Part shown: in pieces, positions 11,576 to 22,112 of the stretch | Layout: every line of letters begins with the position of its first letter | How positions within the stretch are numbered: the stretch's first letter is position 1 | Origin: Nematopogon swammerdamellus | Lineage: Eukaryota; Arthropoda; Insecta; Lepidoptera; Adelidae | Direction: 5' to 3' | Assembly (NCBI GenBank): GCA_946902875.1 | Contig: OX336349.1 | Span: 10,935,891 to 10,999,890 of the forward strand | Length of the DNA: 64,000 nucleotides | The notes under the pieces: generated by a model | The model's input: only the letters and a program-made list of their open reading frames with translations | What the model was told of the DNA's origin: nothing | Databases searched by the model: none | Translations under genes and position numbers: made by a program

Positions 11576-13029
11576 CACTCGTGCATGCACTCATCCTGGC
11601 GGCGGCATCAACTAGGTACATACTGATCTTGTTCGGAAGTGTTTTCAAATTCAGAGATACATCACAGGGCAGTGGATGCTTCATTGTGACTGTAGAGGAC
11701 GAAGAATAATACCTCGTGGCTATACATGTTTCCACATTCAACGATCTCGATAAGGGTCGCACGCGCCACATATGGAGGGGCTTCTGGAATTCCGATCCTA
11801 TGTAGGTTAAAAAGAAGCCCGCATTGTTGAGTTTCAACCTTCCCTAGAATCCCTTTAATCCTGGCCTAAGTAAGCAAAGTTGAGAACAACATCGAAACAA
11901 ACAGTAGAGCACAAAGGAGGGAGCCAAGACGCAATTGTTAACGCAAATACTTCAAACGCACAGCGCACGTCAAGGGAGTGTAAAGGAGTATGAGATTACT
12001 CGCAGTCGATGCGATATAAAGATCCATTTGCATCTTAGTGAAGTGCGAAGTACCAACAGCGAACACTATTCGATTCATTGTGCAGTCAGCTCGCCACGAA
12101 CCCGTAACAATACCCGTGCTGAGTGAATCTGGTTTCTAGGTTTATATTATACTCTTTAATTTAATAAATCCGACGTACTACAGATGATAAGCAACTTTAC
12201 AGCGTAGCGATGCATGGGCAATGCAACCTGCTATTAGAAGACAAGGCAACAATCTCCATACATTTCTGCTTATTCTGCAACAAATTGAAATGTATGGAAA
12301 TTGTTTGCTTTGCACGTTGCATTGTACCTATGTACGTTGTTTTTCACGCAAGACATGACATGTGGCTTTGGATACAGAGAAAACTGCGCAACCGCCCCAT
12401 TTGCTCGAACTTAACTTAAGTAGTACTACGACGTTGTGCGCATTTCAGAAAAGTTATACGCGGAAAACATTTTCAAAATAACACTGCTCATTGTTCTCGA
12501 TCCAAGAAAGATCACCTCTCCCAATTCGCACCAACGGAACGCGTCTTTCATAAGTGTTTCCACGATGTTATCCGTTAAGGAAACATTCTGAACAAAGAGT
12601 TGACCCCGTGGGAATAGATAAAGGCAACGTTTCGTGTCGGCAGTACACGGTGATAGGGATGAGAACTTGAGCAGGAAAGCTCGTTTTCTTGAAATGTAAA
12701 GTAATGGTAACGCTGTGGTAGATGGGTTTACTGGAGCAGGAAGTAGGTAGGTATACTTCGCACGCGCATGTTTATAAAAGTATTTTGTTCCAAACTGAAA
12801 ACTCCGTATTTTGCTGATTTTATTGAAAAAAATACGATTATAAGTGAAAATAAAGAAGGCGCTCAACACCGTATTTCACCGAGAAAGCAAACAAAAGACA
12901 ATGGAAGAAGATGAAGAGCAATAATTGAAAGAAATAAAATTCGACGATGAAAATGCAAATGAAAGCGAAAAATAAAATGTTGTTCTTTTCTCACAGAAAA
13001 TAATAAAAGATAATAATTACATACATACA
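11576..13029. other. No recognised gene
   Basis: The longest frame is a 147-codon one on the minus strand (12426-12869). It shows no domain, and its composition matches the surrounding non-coding DNA. A strong hairpin at 12243-12311 is listed separately. Confidence 0.4.
12243..12311. ncRNA. pre-miRNA-like hairpin (candidate)
   Basis: The left arm 12243-12266 and the right arm 12287-12311 pair over about 24 positions, with one bulge, one mismatch and one G-U pair. The perfect core is CCATACATTTC with GAAATGTATGG. The loop is about 20 bases and the total length is about 69 bases, within the usual animal pre-miRNA range. Whether it is transcribed cannot be seen from sequence. A tiny inverted-repeat transposon is the main alternative. 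Confidence 0.3.
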
Positions 13030-13140
13030 TAGCGCCTGTTTCCCATTAGGGTAGGCAGAGACAATGAATCTCCACGTGCCACGATTCTACCACATCACTG
13101 CCGCCTCTTCCACTCTCATAATGTTCTTCATACATCGGTT
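13030..13140 (+). repeat. Dispersed 'GTAGGCAGAGACA' repeat, copy 1
   Basis: It shares GTTTCCCA, GGCAGAGACAA, CCACGTGCCACG, CACATC and TTCTTCATACAT-like motifs in the same order with 31616-31725. It is a short non-coding dispersed repeat; its class is not determined. Confidence 0.55.
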
Positions 13141-15915
13141 CGGTAATAGGATAATAATTGTACAAAATATACGAGTTCAAGGGAACCCGAAGAGCCCTAT
13201 AGGTACTACGTACGCATAATCTTTTGTAATTATGAGGGTAGGACCCATCAGTAACTAGGACTGTAGAGACGCCTGTGGTTACACGTCGTGTTTGACTAGA
13301 AATTCTTCAGGTTTAGAAAAAAAGTGGTTCAATTTCATGTACAGAGTGCGAGTGCTTAAGAAGACGAGGCCAGAGATGCTTTATTTAGCACAAGTTAAAT
13401 ACGTATACCGCAGTACAGCGATAGGCGGTCGTTTTCTTGGTCTGAGGTGTGGCGTATACCAATATGTATGTATGGCCGGTATAGTTGATATATATAATCG
13501 GCCATGTTCTCCTTCCGAAAGCTTATGTTAATTTATTTACACGTTTAACCCACTTCGTGAGTTCGCCTTGGGGCGAGCGGTAGTTTGAAAATATTTTCCT
13601 AGATAATAGAAATAAATCAACAATAAAACACAGAACTGGGCTAAGTGCAATAAAACCTCACAACTGGAATAAATAAAACTCGCTACCAAAATGTTGAGAA
13701 GTCGCGGTACAGTCGGCCGAACAATTCACATAATATATACCTACTTTATATGTAATGTTGCTGCTTACTTAAGTTTTTTACAAGATTTAATTTATAGTTT
13801 CACCTGTCCTGGTGTCTTTGGGTAATCAAATCTTACAAGTTAAATTTGACCCACTTCCCGGTGTTCGATTGAGCTGAAATTTTGCATACATATGTAAATC
13901 GGGTGACAATGCAATACAATGATGTCTTAGCAGGTTTGATGATGGAGCCGAACTCTGTAACGAAACGACGTAATCCCATCGAGTCTGGGCTCGTTTGATT
14001 TGTCTTCACAAGTATTCTGGTCCTAGATGACGTTTTTGCCATCATACAATACTAAAAGGCGAAAAATAAATAAACGTAATTTTTTTCAAACAAATTTTAA
14101 TTGATAAAATTGCACAGGGGGTTCCCATGCGGACAGTGGTGACGAAGTGGCAATAAAAATCAATTATGTACTTGTTCTGTCCAAAGGTACAAGGTAACGG
14201 CAATGACTCCATACATGTCATGATGACCGGTCTGCTTTTACTAAAACCCGGTTCTTATCGGTTCGGCTGAAAACCAATCCTGAATTATGAAAATATTCAA
14301 GAACCGATTATTCATTGATGTTCCATCGTTTGGGTTCCAATTTGTTCTCGATGAACCCATCAATTCGAATTTTACAACACATGCAGTACACCGATGATAT
14401 ATATACTTAGATACTTGTATCTTATAGATTATTGCGGGACACCGAACTTCAGTGTTAGTGGCCGTTCCCGAGGGAAGCATAAAAGGCGGGATAAAAGAAA
14501 AGTTTGCTCATTCAGGTAATTCAAGGTGGAAAGCTTACGACACTAATACGAAGCGTGGAGACAGAAGCCGGCGCGTCGAGCCGAGATCCCGTAATATTGT
14601 CAATATTCATTGTGAAGAGTTTTAGGAGGGACGAGTTCAATCCTGTTCAAATAGAATGATACAGACGTGAAGCTTTGTCTCCACCGATGTGATTAGTCTG
14701 TAAGTCTAGAAGGTGATATCGAAAAACATTTGGACGGCTCAGAGGTGGTACAAAAGTATCCAAAGCCTCAATTTCGGTTCTTTTCTCATCACAACAAAAC
14801 ACGAAGAGCGCGCGCGACTGACAAGATGCTAAGGGTATACGAGAACCTTTACTTTTAGATCGAGTTTCCCAACTAAGGATACTTAAGCAACAATGTTTTG
14901 TTTAAAACAAAAGAAAATTTACATTGCCTAACTTTTTATAGCCGCGACATAAAAGAAAACTCTATGTGTAAACTGTTTTGGGCCAATCTTTCAGGCAAAC
15001 GACCCCATCAAGCGCTTCGAGAACGGCCTGCGGAAGCGTACGTGTGGGAAAACGAATATAAACAAGCTTTCTATGTCAAGAACAAACCGTGCCCTAGTTC
15101 TCCTCCTTCTTTTATGGGTCGTTACTCCGAACGTAGCGAGCACCTTTATTAAATTGCATTTTAATTTCCAACGTTCAAAGCTGGCTCCGCGTTCTCTTTG
15201 ATCCGCTGTCAGTTTCAATGTTGCGAGAGTAGCGTTTAAACCCGAGCAGGTTCGCTATTCTTGTCGGATATTCCCGCCTGGTGGAATGGTGAATTATACG
15301 TTATGTAAGCCAATAGGCGGCCGCATCGATAAGGAGGTAATAGCCGATCGGAGGTGGGTAAAGTACGCCCTATACATTATGGTGTGAATCCGATATGGTC
15401 GGTAAAGGTAACCGTTTAGCACCACGCTCAACCTGAGAACGAGCCGCTCGCGTCCGCGTCCAACTGCTCTCTTTGCTTGGATTGCGATCACTTAATATTC
15501 CTTCCCCTGTTTCCCTTTTGAGTTCAGCCCCGAGCGAGCCAGGGTACTGGCACGTCCGAGTCCCACGGTTTGCGACACAAAGCGGCGGTGATATGATATG
15601 GCACGCGATGTGAACTCATGACGCACCGTAAATCATAAGAGAACTGCTGTGCATATTAGATCATCTCTACGTGGACAATAAAAAAGCTACGTTTGGGGTG
15701 CGGTTACATTTTGAACTTTGCTAGTGAATTTAATGATATCAGAGATAGTAAGATAGATATCATGACAACTATTGCACAATTTGCACAACCTGGCGCGGCC
15801 ACGCCACGGTTTGAACAAGGCGGTAGAAAATGGACTATTCACGTAGCCGTAATTTCACACTTACAGATAAATTAGAAGCATTACATTAAGTAATCTGTGG
15901 CATTACTCTATGTTG
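13141..15915. other. No recognised gene
   Basis: Mixed-composition DNA. Frames of 60-85 codons on both strands (for example around 14900-15200) lack motifs and overlap each other, so none is called. Confidence 0.4.
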
Positions 15916-16019
15916 GCGTACGACACCTGAAAGCCATTGTCGTGCCTGCTGTTCCTGCGATCCTACTCCTTCGCCCGGAGCGAACCAATAGAAGCCGATA
16001 TTCGTTTGGTCGGTTAAGT

Positions 16020-16095
16020 AACTTGTTAGCTCAGTGGTAAGCACGTAGGGTTTGCATTTTTTGGACCATGGGTTCGAATCCCACCAAATCTTTTT
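16020..16095 (+). pseudogene. tRNA-like sequence with Pol III boxes
   Basis: An A box (TAGCTCAGTGGTAAGC from 16027), a loop with TTTGCAT (anticodon position TGC) and a perfect B box GGTTCGAATCC at 16071-16081 are followed by a T5 stop at 16091. The acceptor stem pairs poorly and the D stem is mismatched. It is therefore a tRNA-Ala-like pseudogene or the head of a SINE, not a working tRNA gene. Confidence 0.55.
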
Positions 16096-16246
16096 GGTTT
16101 TTTTTTTGCTTTTTTTTCTTTTTTAAGCAATGTTACGGTGTTTAAATTGTTTTAGGGTGTTTAGTTTTTTTTATAACCACCTAAGAATTATTTTCGGAAA
16201 CACAAACTTGTAACAAAAACGACATGCACCGCCTCAAAATTAGGTT

Positions 16247-16303
16247 AGGGTTAATATATAGAAGATGCGTCGCGTAGCGACGCATCTTCTATATATTAAC
16301 CCT
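16247..16303. repeat. Perfect 27-bp palindrome
   Basis: Arms 16247-16273 and 16277-16303 are exact reverse complements separated by GTA. The centre reads GCGTCGCGTAGCGACGC and the ends read AGGGTTAATATATA / TATATATTAACCCT. It sits within the fold-back element at 15916-16414. Confidence 0.9.
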
Positions 16304-16424
16304 GGTTATTTTTTTTTTAAACCAGTAAAACATCATTTATTTATCACTTCAAGGAGTGGTTCCGCAGGATCGCAGCAACAGCAGGCACGACAATGGCTTT
16401 CAGGTGGCGCACCGCTCTATGTTG

Positions 16425-18778
16425 ACGTGAAGAGGTTATAAACAACACATCGTAACACGTGTTTACAAGGAGGTCCACCGCTGCTGCACATTTGCTATTT
16501 TATCAGGGTATCATTCGACAGGGAGTGGCTCCTTTTCATTCTTTGCCGATTACGATCCGATATGTAACATACGTTTTTCGCATCCGTGTATCCCAAATGC
16601 GTCACATTACCTGCGCGTCGTATGGCCGGAGTGGGACTCCACGAGCTCGCTGTGTTGTGCTCACCGAAGACGCGACGCTACTGACACACAGACGTGTTAC
16701 TCTTAATTAGCTCAGCCCTTGTGACGAACGACCAGTGCCGCCTCGCGCCCGCCACGCCCGCGCCTAGCTGAATACTAACAGCTTCTCGTAGAGTAACTCG
16801 ACATCATATTAACATGTTCAAACGCACACTGAATCAAGCAGGCCATATACGCAATGCTGCGCCGAACAGCAACAAAGTGACGCGTACGCAATGTAACGGT
16901 GTGAAACGAAGGGGGCGAAATTAACTTTAGAAATTGTCGTGCGAGCGCCTCATTTCTGCTGGATGTTATTTGGCAAATTGTCAATATTAAAAAACAATTG
17001 CTCCTGAAAGGGTCTTTGAAAAGGGCTATCGCTAAGATCGCTAACATTCGTACCGACTTTCTTTCGTCGTCTAAACTTGCGTCGTGGCGACCATTGCATG
17101 GTAATGACTGGTTTAGTGAGTGTGTGTGAGTGTATAAGTTGTTCAAAACGAGGACATTTCGTGAGTAAGATAGCAATGATAATTGACAATTCAGAAATAA
17201 TGTGGGCATAAATTTTCATACATCGTAGGTACCGCAAATTAACAATGCTCTTACAAAATAAACTAAATTGATAAACTAATTAAAATCTTTATTTAGACAA
17301 TTACATTACAATTTAGGTAGTTTTAGTTTTTATGTTGTTTGTTTTAAGTTTAGGTAATTTTAATTTAGGTAGTTTTAGTTTATATTTGTTATCTAATATT
17401 AATAATGTAATTGATAAACTACTTTTGGCTCCTGGACAACATTGCATCAGACTCTTCTGAGTGTGACCCGGAAAAATGTTGGCTCAAAATTACAAAAACC
17501 AATATCCAAAAATTTCGTTCAGAGTAAAAATAATTTGGCGGTTAAATTGGAAATGGATCGTGTTATCGCAGCGCCGCCGCGCGCCGGCCGGGCGGACTGT
17601 AGGCTGAATTGTAAAGGGAGCATGCACGAGACCCGCAACTGACAGATTGATTGCCTGATAGGTCAGCTAAGTGTTCTTCTAGTCAGCTTTCCTGGGAGGG
17701 CAATCAATCAATACGAATAGAAGCCTCTCTTCATTTGATGGGCAGTTAGAACTGATAATCAATCGTATTGATAGACGATGTCAGTTGCTTTAGATGCTAT
17801 TTTATATAGGTCCACCAATTTGAGCTTGACAATGTTTTGTTTGAGAAGTATGTACCTACAGGTTTACTAATTTTTCCTATGTAATTGTTAATGATTGAAG
17901 AATAAACGTTATGTATTTTGCTTCAAGCTCACGGTCGACGAGGAAAACATTGTTTCATGTAGGTACAGGAATGTAGCAGCACGCGCACGCGCGCCGCAGT
18001 AGCTCGCGCACGTGCCGCGCGCATATCTGTCAACAGATCTCCGGGTGTATGTGACTCCCCAGGGTCCGAGAACAAGGTCCGGATCACCTGATGGCCGCGC
18101 TCGTCCGTCATGCATAATGCAAAAATATCGGCCCTTTCTAGTAAAATAGCTCGATTTATTCCTCATAAATATGTATGTTTAGTTTATTGGTTACACCAGG
18201 CTCGGGCTTAGCGCCTCGCGGGCCGTCACATCCTGGGGAATAGCTTGATCCTGGATTTATCGCGTAGGGATATTAAACCTTCGGAGCGCTTGGGACTTTT
18301 CTGGATTTTTATTGCTGTCGTAACAGCGAGCAGCTGCTATTGTGAGAAGATCTAAGTAGCTTATAAATAACTTTCGCACAAAACACCTTTCCCTTTCTCA
18401 AAACGTACATACACACTGTAACGAAGATGAAGATAGATAGTCGAACCTAAATAAAGCACTCCGAGAAAAGTCGTTACGCATTTCTGTTCACCGAATCTCC
18501 CAATAAGGTGGCTGGCACTCGCAAAGTACTTTGAATTTCATCCGAAGCGGACAGATAGTGGCTAATAAATTTATTTGAAGCAGAAACGATAGACAGTAGT
18601 GTAGGTGGGTAAGTAGAACGGCTGGCTTCGAACGAATTGCCCCTCGTTAGGCTTCGGAGATAATGCAGGCTTTTAAGCGGGCCGCGGTTCACAGGCGCTT
18701 CGGGGGGCTCCCGCTCCGCAGCCACCGCCTCCGCCGCGCGTCGCTGCCTCCGGCAAGGCGAGTCTCTGAATGTGGGGT
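16425..18778. other. No recognised gene
   Basis: Frames of up to 144 codons on the minus strand (16775-17209) have no domain. A 131-bp insert at 17279-17409 is flanked by the 12-base direct repeat ATTGATAAACTA. A GC-rich patch lies around 18680-18760. Confidence 0.4.
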
Positions 18779-18852
18779 TGGAAAGTTTTGAGCCCTCGAG
18801 ATTCACTTAAACAGCCCTATTGACGACGCCGAGAGGAATCTGCACCGAGGTA
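18779..18852 (+). other. Conserved-looking duplicated block, copy 1
   Basis: The block shares GGAAAGTTT, CTCGAGA, AAACAGC(C/T)CTATTGACGA, CGAG and CTGCAC(C/T)GAGGT, in order, with 23225-23293. It is not adjacent to any recognised transposon end. It may be an old repeat or a duplicated regulatory block. Confidence 0.45.
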
Positions 18853-19105
18853 ACGCCGCCCTGAGCTGAGCTGAGCGCTCGGGACCGCGTTTTATTGCGT
18901 GAGATATTTCTTTTATTCCTGCGTTTGCTTTTTGAAGAAACTTCAACCTATTGTACTAGGAAAGTAAGCGGAAAGTTGAGAGATCTTGCAATCAATAGAG
19001 CAGAGCGAGAAATTGCGTGCCCGGCGTAATGCAATCAATATGGTGAAGTTGAACCATTTAGTTGATATGAAAACAGTTCATTCGGTGTAGCTCAAACCCT
19101 GATAA

Positions 19106-19450
19106 TAAAAAAACCCGACCAAGTGCGAGTCGAACTCGCGCACCGAGGGTTCCTTATCGCCATGCCATGGCCAGCGCCACTCACGTTTATGAAATTCTTC
19201 ATATTTGTGATTAGCTAAAATGCTTCATAGTCTTTTCGGTAGATGGCACGCATACACTTTTTAGTTTCTTCTATGGGAACCCCCGTATTTTTTTTACTTT
19301 TTCTTATGTTTATTATTTGTTGTTATATCGGCAATAATAACACATATTCTGTGAAAATTTGCAACGGGCTACCTATTACGGTTCAAGAGATACAGACCTC
19401 GGACAGACAGACAGACGGCGCGTAGGCTTAGTAATAGGGTCCCTATAACG
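19106..19450 (+). repeat. Dispersed lepidopteran repeat, copy d
   Basis: The head (CCGACCAAGTGCGAGTCGAA, GGGTTCC) and tail (CAGACAGACAGACGG, then GGGTCCC) match copy a at 3226 in order and length. A three-armed inverted motif follows at 19476-19521. Confidence 0.75.
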
Positions 19451-19475
19451 GTAAAGAGTTAGAGTATGCGTGCGG

Positions 19476-19521
19476 TAACTGCATGCGGTTTTGCATGCAG
19501 TTACTAAAAGTAACTGCATGC
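19476..19521. repeat. Alternating inverted 11-mers
   Basis: TAACTGCATGC occurs at 19476-19486 and 19511-19521, with its reverse complement GCATGCAGTTA at 19493-19503 between them. The middle arm can pair with either outer arm, giving two exclusive hairpins. Confidence 0.8.
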
Positions 19522-20171
19522 AAAAGGGGGAAAATAATTGTAGATTCTAGGAACGCGATCAATGCCTAGATGAGAATTATCTAAAGGGGAGAACAATAGA
19601 GCTGTCATCCTGCGCCCAGGTAAAGGAGGGTATCGAGTTCGGTCTTCGTGATTGGACAATTTAAAGTACCGGTTCGAAGAGGGTGCTACAGGCAGAAAGA
19701 TAGATGTGCTCGTGTGAAGATGGGGTCAGAGGCGATTGATGGCGATACCCAGGAAATTTATTATAATATAGGAAGGGAAAGTAAAATTTTATTATATTGC
19801 TCCCTACATATATTATCCTAAAATGTACAATTTTCTAAATCAACGTTTTTAAGAGGGCGATCAAATGTACAACCAAATTATTTCAGATAGAGACAGATTA
19901 ACAACTTTATGTATTAGTTAGTTGAATTAGATAATTACTTCCCTCATATACCCATGTTCGTACTTATACCCGTCCCATTATTTCGCGCACAGTTATCGTA
20001 GAGCATCTGCTAATGTATTCAGTGTGAATTGTGCATGCTTACGCCTCAAGTGGGGTTGCCGCCGACAAACACCCATTAAATCCATTAAAGCCATAATCAA
20101 CTGCCTAACGATAGCACATTAACGGAGTAAACAATTCACATCTACAAATAATGCTCATGATGTTGCAGACT
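19522..20171. other. No recognised gene
   Basis: AT-rich DNA. No domain-bearing frame or named repeat is seen. Confidence 0.4.
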
Positions 20172-20179
20172 CACCAGAG

Positions 20180-20718
20180 CAGCGGTTCCCAATTATGTTT
20201 TAACCGGTACCCCTTAGCGAGTTTTCTGAGACTCATCAAGGACCCCTGAGTAAAACTTTTAAATAAAAAAATTGTTGTTATTCTTACATAGGTATTAATG
20301 TTGTTTGTCCATAGTACCATCAATTTCATTAGGTTCTAATAACTACTTATGTAGTAATCACTTAACTCCTTAAAAATCCTTTAACCTGGGTGTCTTCAAA
20401 CGTCGTATTAACAGGCTAGACAGCCTAGCAACAGTTCGCAAATCTGCTGGCATGGCACCTAACTGAGCGTGGTTTCGCGAGGAGAGGTGTTTTTGGCTCT
20501 GTCGAATGCAACATTGGTCTCTCGGCACAGCCCCCATGTTGGTTTACATAAAAAAAAATAAAAAAATCACAATATAATATGAAACATGTCTCAATCAGTG
20601 GAGATAATTTTCACTAATGAGATAAGTGGGCCCTTTCTCTTTACTTAAGATTGTAGCTTTCGCTTGAGCCTGCGTACCCCTGTCTATAAGTACGCGTACC
20701 ACTATTTGGGAACCGCTG
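20180..20718. mobile_element. Non-autonomous hAT-type element
   Basis: The terminal inverted repeats are CAGCGGTTCCCAA at the left end and TTGGGAACCGCTG at the right. The 8-bp flanks CACCAGAG (20172-20179) and CACTAGAG (20719-20726) differ at one base and are a likely target-site duplication. An 8-bp duplication with CAG...CTG ends is typical of hAT elements. There is no transposase. A LINE 3' fragment is nested inside at about 20388-20560. Confidence 0.7.
20388..20560 (+). pseudogene. LINE 3' end nested in the hAT-type element
   Basis: The frame reads GVFKRRINRLDS and then SAGMAPN before a stop, matching the last residues of the intact LINE (GIFKRRVNKLDN...AGMAPL). Next come GAGCGTGGTTTCGCGAGG and an A-rich tail (AAAAAAAAATAAAAAAA). 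Only about 40 codons and the untranslated tail remain, so it is a strongly 5'-truncated insertion. Confidence 0.75.
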
Positions 20719-20871
20719 CACTAGAGTGTAGGTACCGCCTGTCAAATGGCAAATATTTAATAAACATTCTTATGAAACTCTTATAAAAAAAAATAAAAAA
20801 ACTCAAACTTTGCATTTCGCATGAACAACATTAAAAGCAACAACAAAGAAGGTCCTCCCAATGAATATGTA

Positions 20872-22110
20872 CGCAGTCGGGTCATAAGTTCTGTCATAAC
20901 CTTATTATTTTCAAATTTCGAATACTGGCCAGAAATGTTTTGATTGATTTTGAATGAGCAACATTTTGCGTCTATCGCAGTTATTGCGTTGCACCGCTGC
21001 GGTTACGCGCCAACTGAGATTTTTAAACTTCTAAAAAAAGTTAAAAATAACACTGAGGTTTGTTTAACGTTCAATCAAACGATTCGGTGAAGAATCGAGC
21101 TTCAAATATCCCAAGAGGAGTGGCCGGCCTCGTACGGTTAGGACACCGGCGGTCATCAGGGCAGTGAGAGCGCGAATCCAACGAAATGCTGTGCGCAGGC
21201 AAACATTTTTAGCTCTGTAGATGCGGTTAAGCAGAACCACGGTGAAAAGAGTATTAAATGAATACCTGGGACTATGAGCTTATCAAAAGAAAATATGAAA
21301 TTTTTTTTACGAGCTTCTGTAAAAAATAAGGTGAGTGAGGTCTCGGACTTTGTTAAGGCGGTACGCGAGAAAAAAGTACCGCGAAATCCTTTTTTCAGAC
21401 AATTTTTTTTTACCTTGAACAATGTTACAACATAGAAAATGATAAAGTGTATGCCCATAACAGTGAAGAAGTGGACAGGCCTATCCCGAGAGTTCAGCGT
21501 GGACATCATTCTTCATTATTCATGGTTTGGCTTGAAGTCTCGTATTCAGGCCTAACTGAGGTGTTTTTCTGTGAGAAAGGTGTAAAAATCAGTGTCGTTG
21601 TCTACCAAAATACGGTGCTTACAAACATTGTGGAACCTCTTTCTTACAAAATGTTCGAAAACAGACACTGGGTACACCAACAAGATTCTGCGCCAGCTCA
21701 TAGGGCAGCAAGCACGCAAAATTGGCCGACCGTCCATGGAATCGACTTCATCAGGCACCAAGAATGGCCCTCCTCCAGCCCAGACTTGAAACCATTGGAT
21801 TACAAAATATGGCAACATTTGGAGGAGAAACTTTGCGCTAATCCTCACCATAATTTGGAGTCTCTCAAAGCATCCCTGATTAAAGCAGCGGCTGATATAG
21901 ACACGAACGTCGTGCGTGCTGCGATCAACAACTGGCCAGGCAGGTTGAGAGTCTGCATTCAAAATCTGGGAGGGTTTTTCGAATAATTTTAATAAGATTT
22001 TAATCTACTTTAATCTGCCTTTCTTTTCATATATATATTTCAAACTAACATTAAAAGTCGCACAATTTATTTAATAAAGTATTTGTGACAGAACTTATGA
22101 CCCGACCTAG
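20872..22110 (+). mobile_element. maT-type (DD37D) mariner relic with both ends
   Basis: The ends are inverted over about 25 bp, with the core GTCGGGTCATAAGTTCTGTCA inverted at the right as TGACAGAACTTATGACCCGAC (both trimmed here to the match). TA dinucleotides flank at 20870-20871 and 22111-22112. At 1239 bp the element is near full length for this family. The transposase inside is broken by frameshifts and stops upstream of 21447. Confidence 0.8.
20945..21986 (+). pseudogene. Mariner (maT) transposase, broken
   Basis: Three pieces can be followed. An N-terminal DNA-binding part (HRCGYAPTEIFKLL near 21000, then RSGRPRTVRTPAVIRAVRAR near 21120-21180) is out of frame with later parts. The first catalytic aspartate survives as SDN near 21390, with the following lysine region lost to a T-run frameshift. 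The last 180 codons (21447-21986) are open and carry QQDSAPAH, WPSSSPDLKPLDY and GGFFE. From the Asp of QQD to the Asp of LDY there are 37 intervening residues, which is the DD37D signature. The element cannot make an intact transposase. Confidence 0.8.
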
Positions 22111-22112
22111 TA

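Larger units (their letters stand above)
15916..16414. mobile_element. Fold-back (MULE-like?) non-autonomous element
   Basis: Inverted arms lie at 15924-15964 and 16366-16406 and match at 40 of 41 positions (outer end CACCTGAAAGCCATTG). The element is flanked by the 10-base direct repeat CTCTATGTTG at 15906-15915 and 16415-16424, as expected for a target-site duplication. Long inverted ends with a 9-10 bp duplication fit Mutator-like elements. That class is inference, because there is no transposase. Inside are a tRNA-like promoter unit (16020-16095) and a perfect 27-bp palindrome (16247-16303). Confidence 0.65.

Noticed and set aside
12426..12869. 147-codon minus-strand frame
   Set aside because: No domain, no splice context and composition like its surroundings; a chance frame is likely.
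16020..16095. Functional tRNA-Ala gene
   Set aside because: B box is perfect but the acceptor and D stems do not pair.
16775..17209. 144-codon minus-strand frame
   Set aside because: No recognisable motif, and a second overlapping frame on the same strand is equally open.
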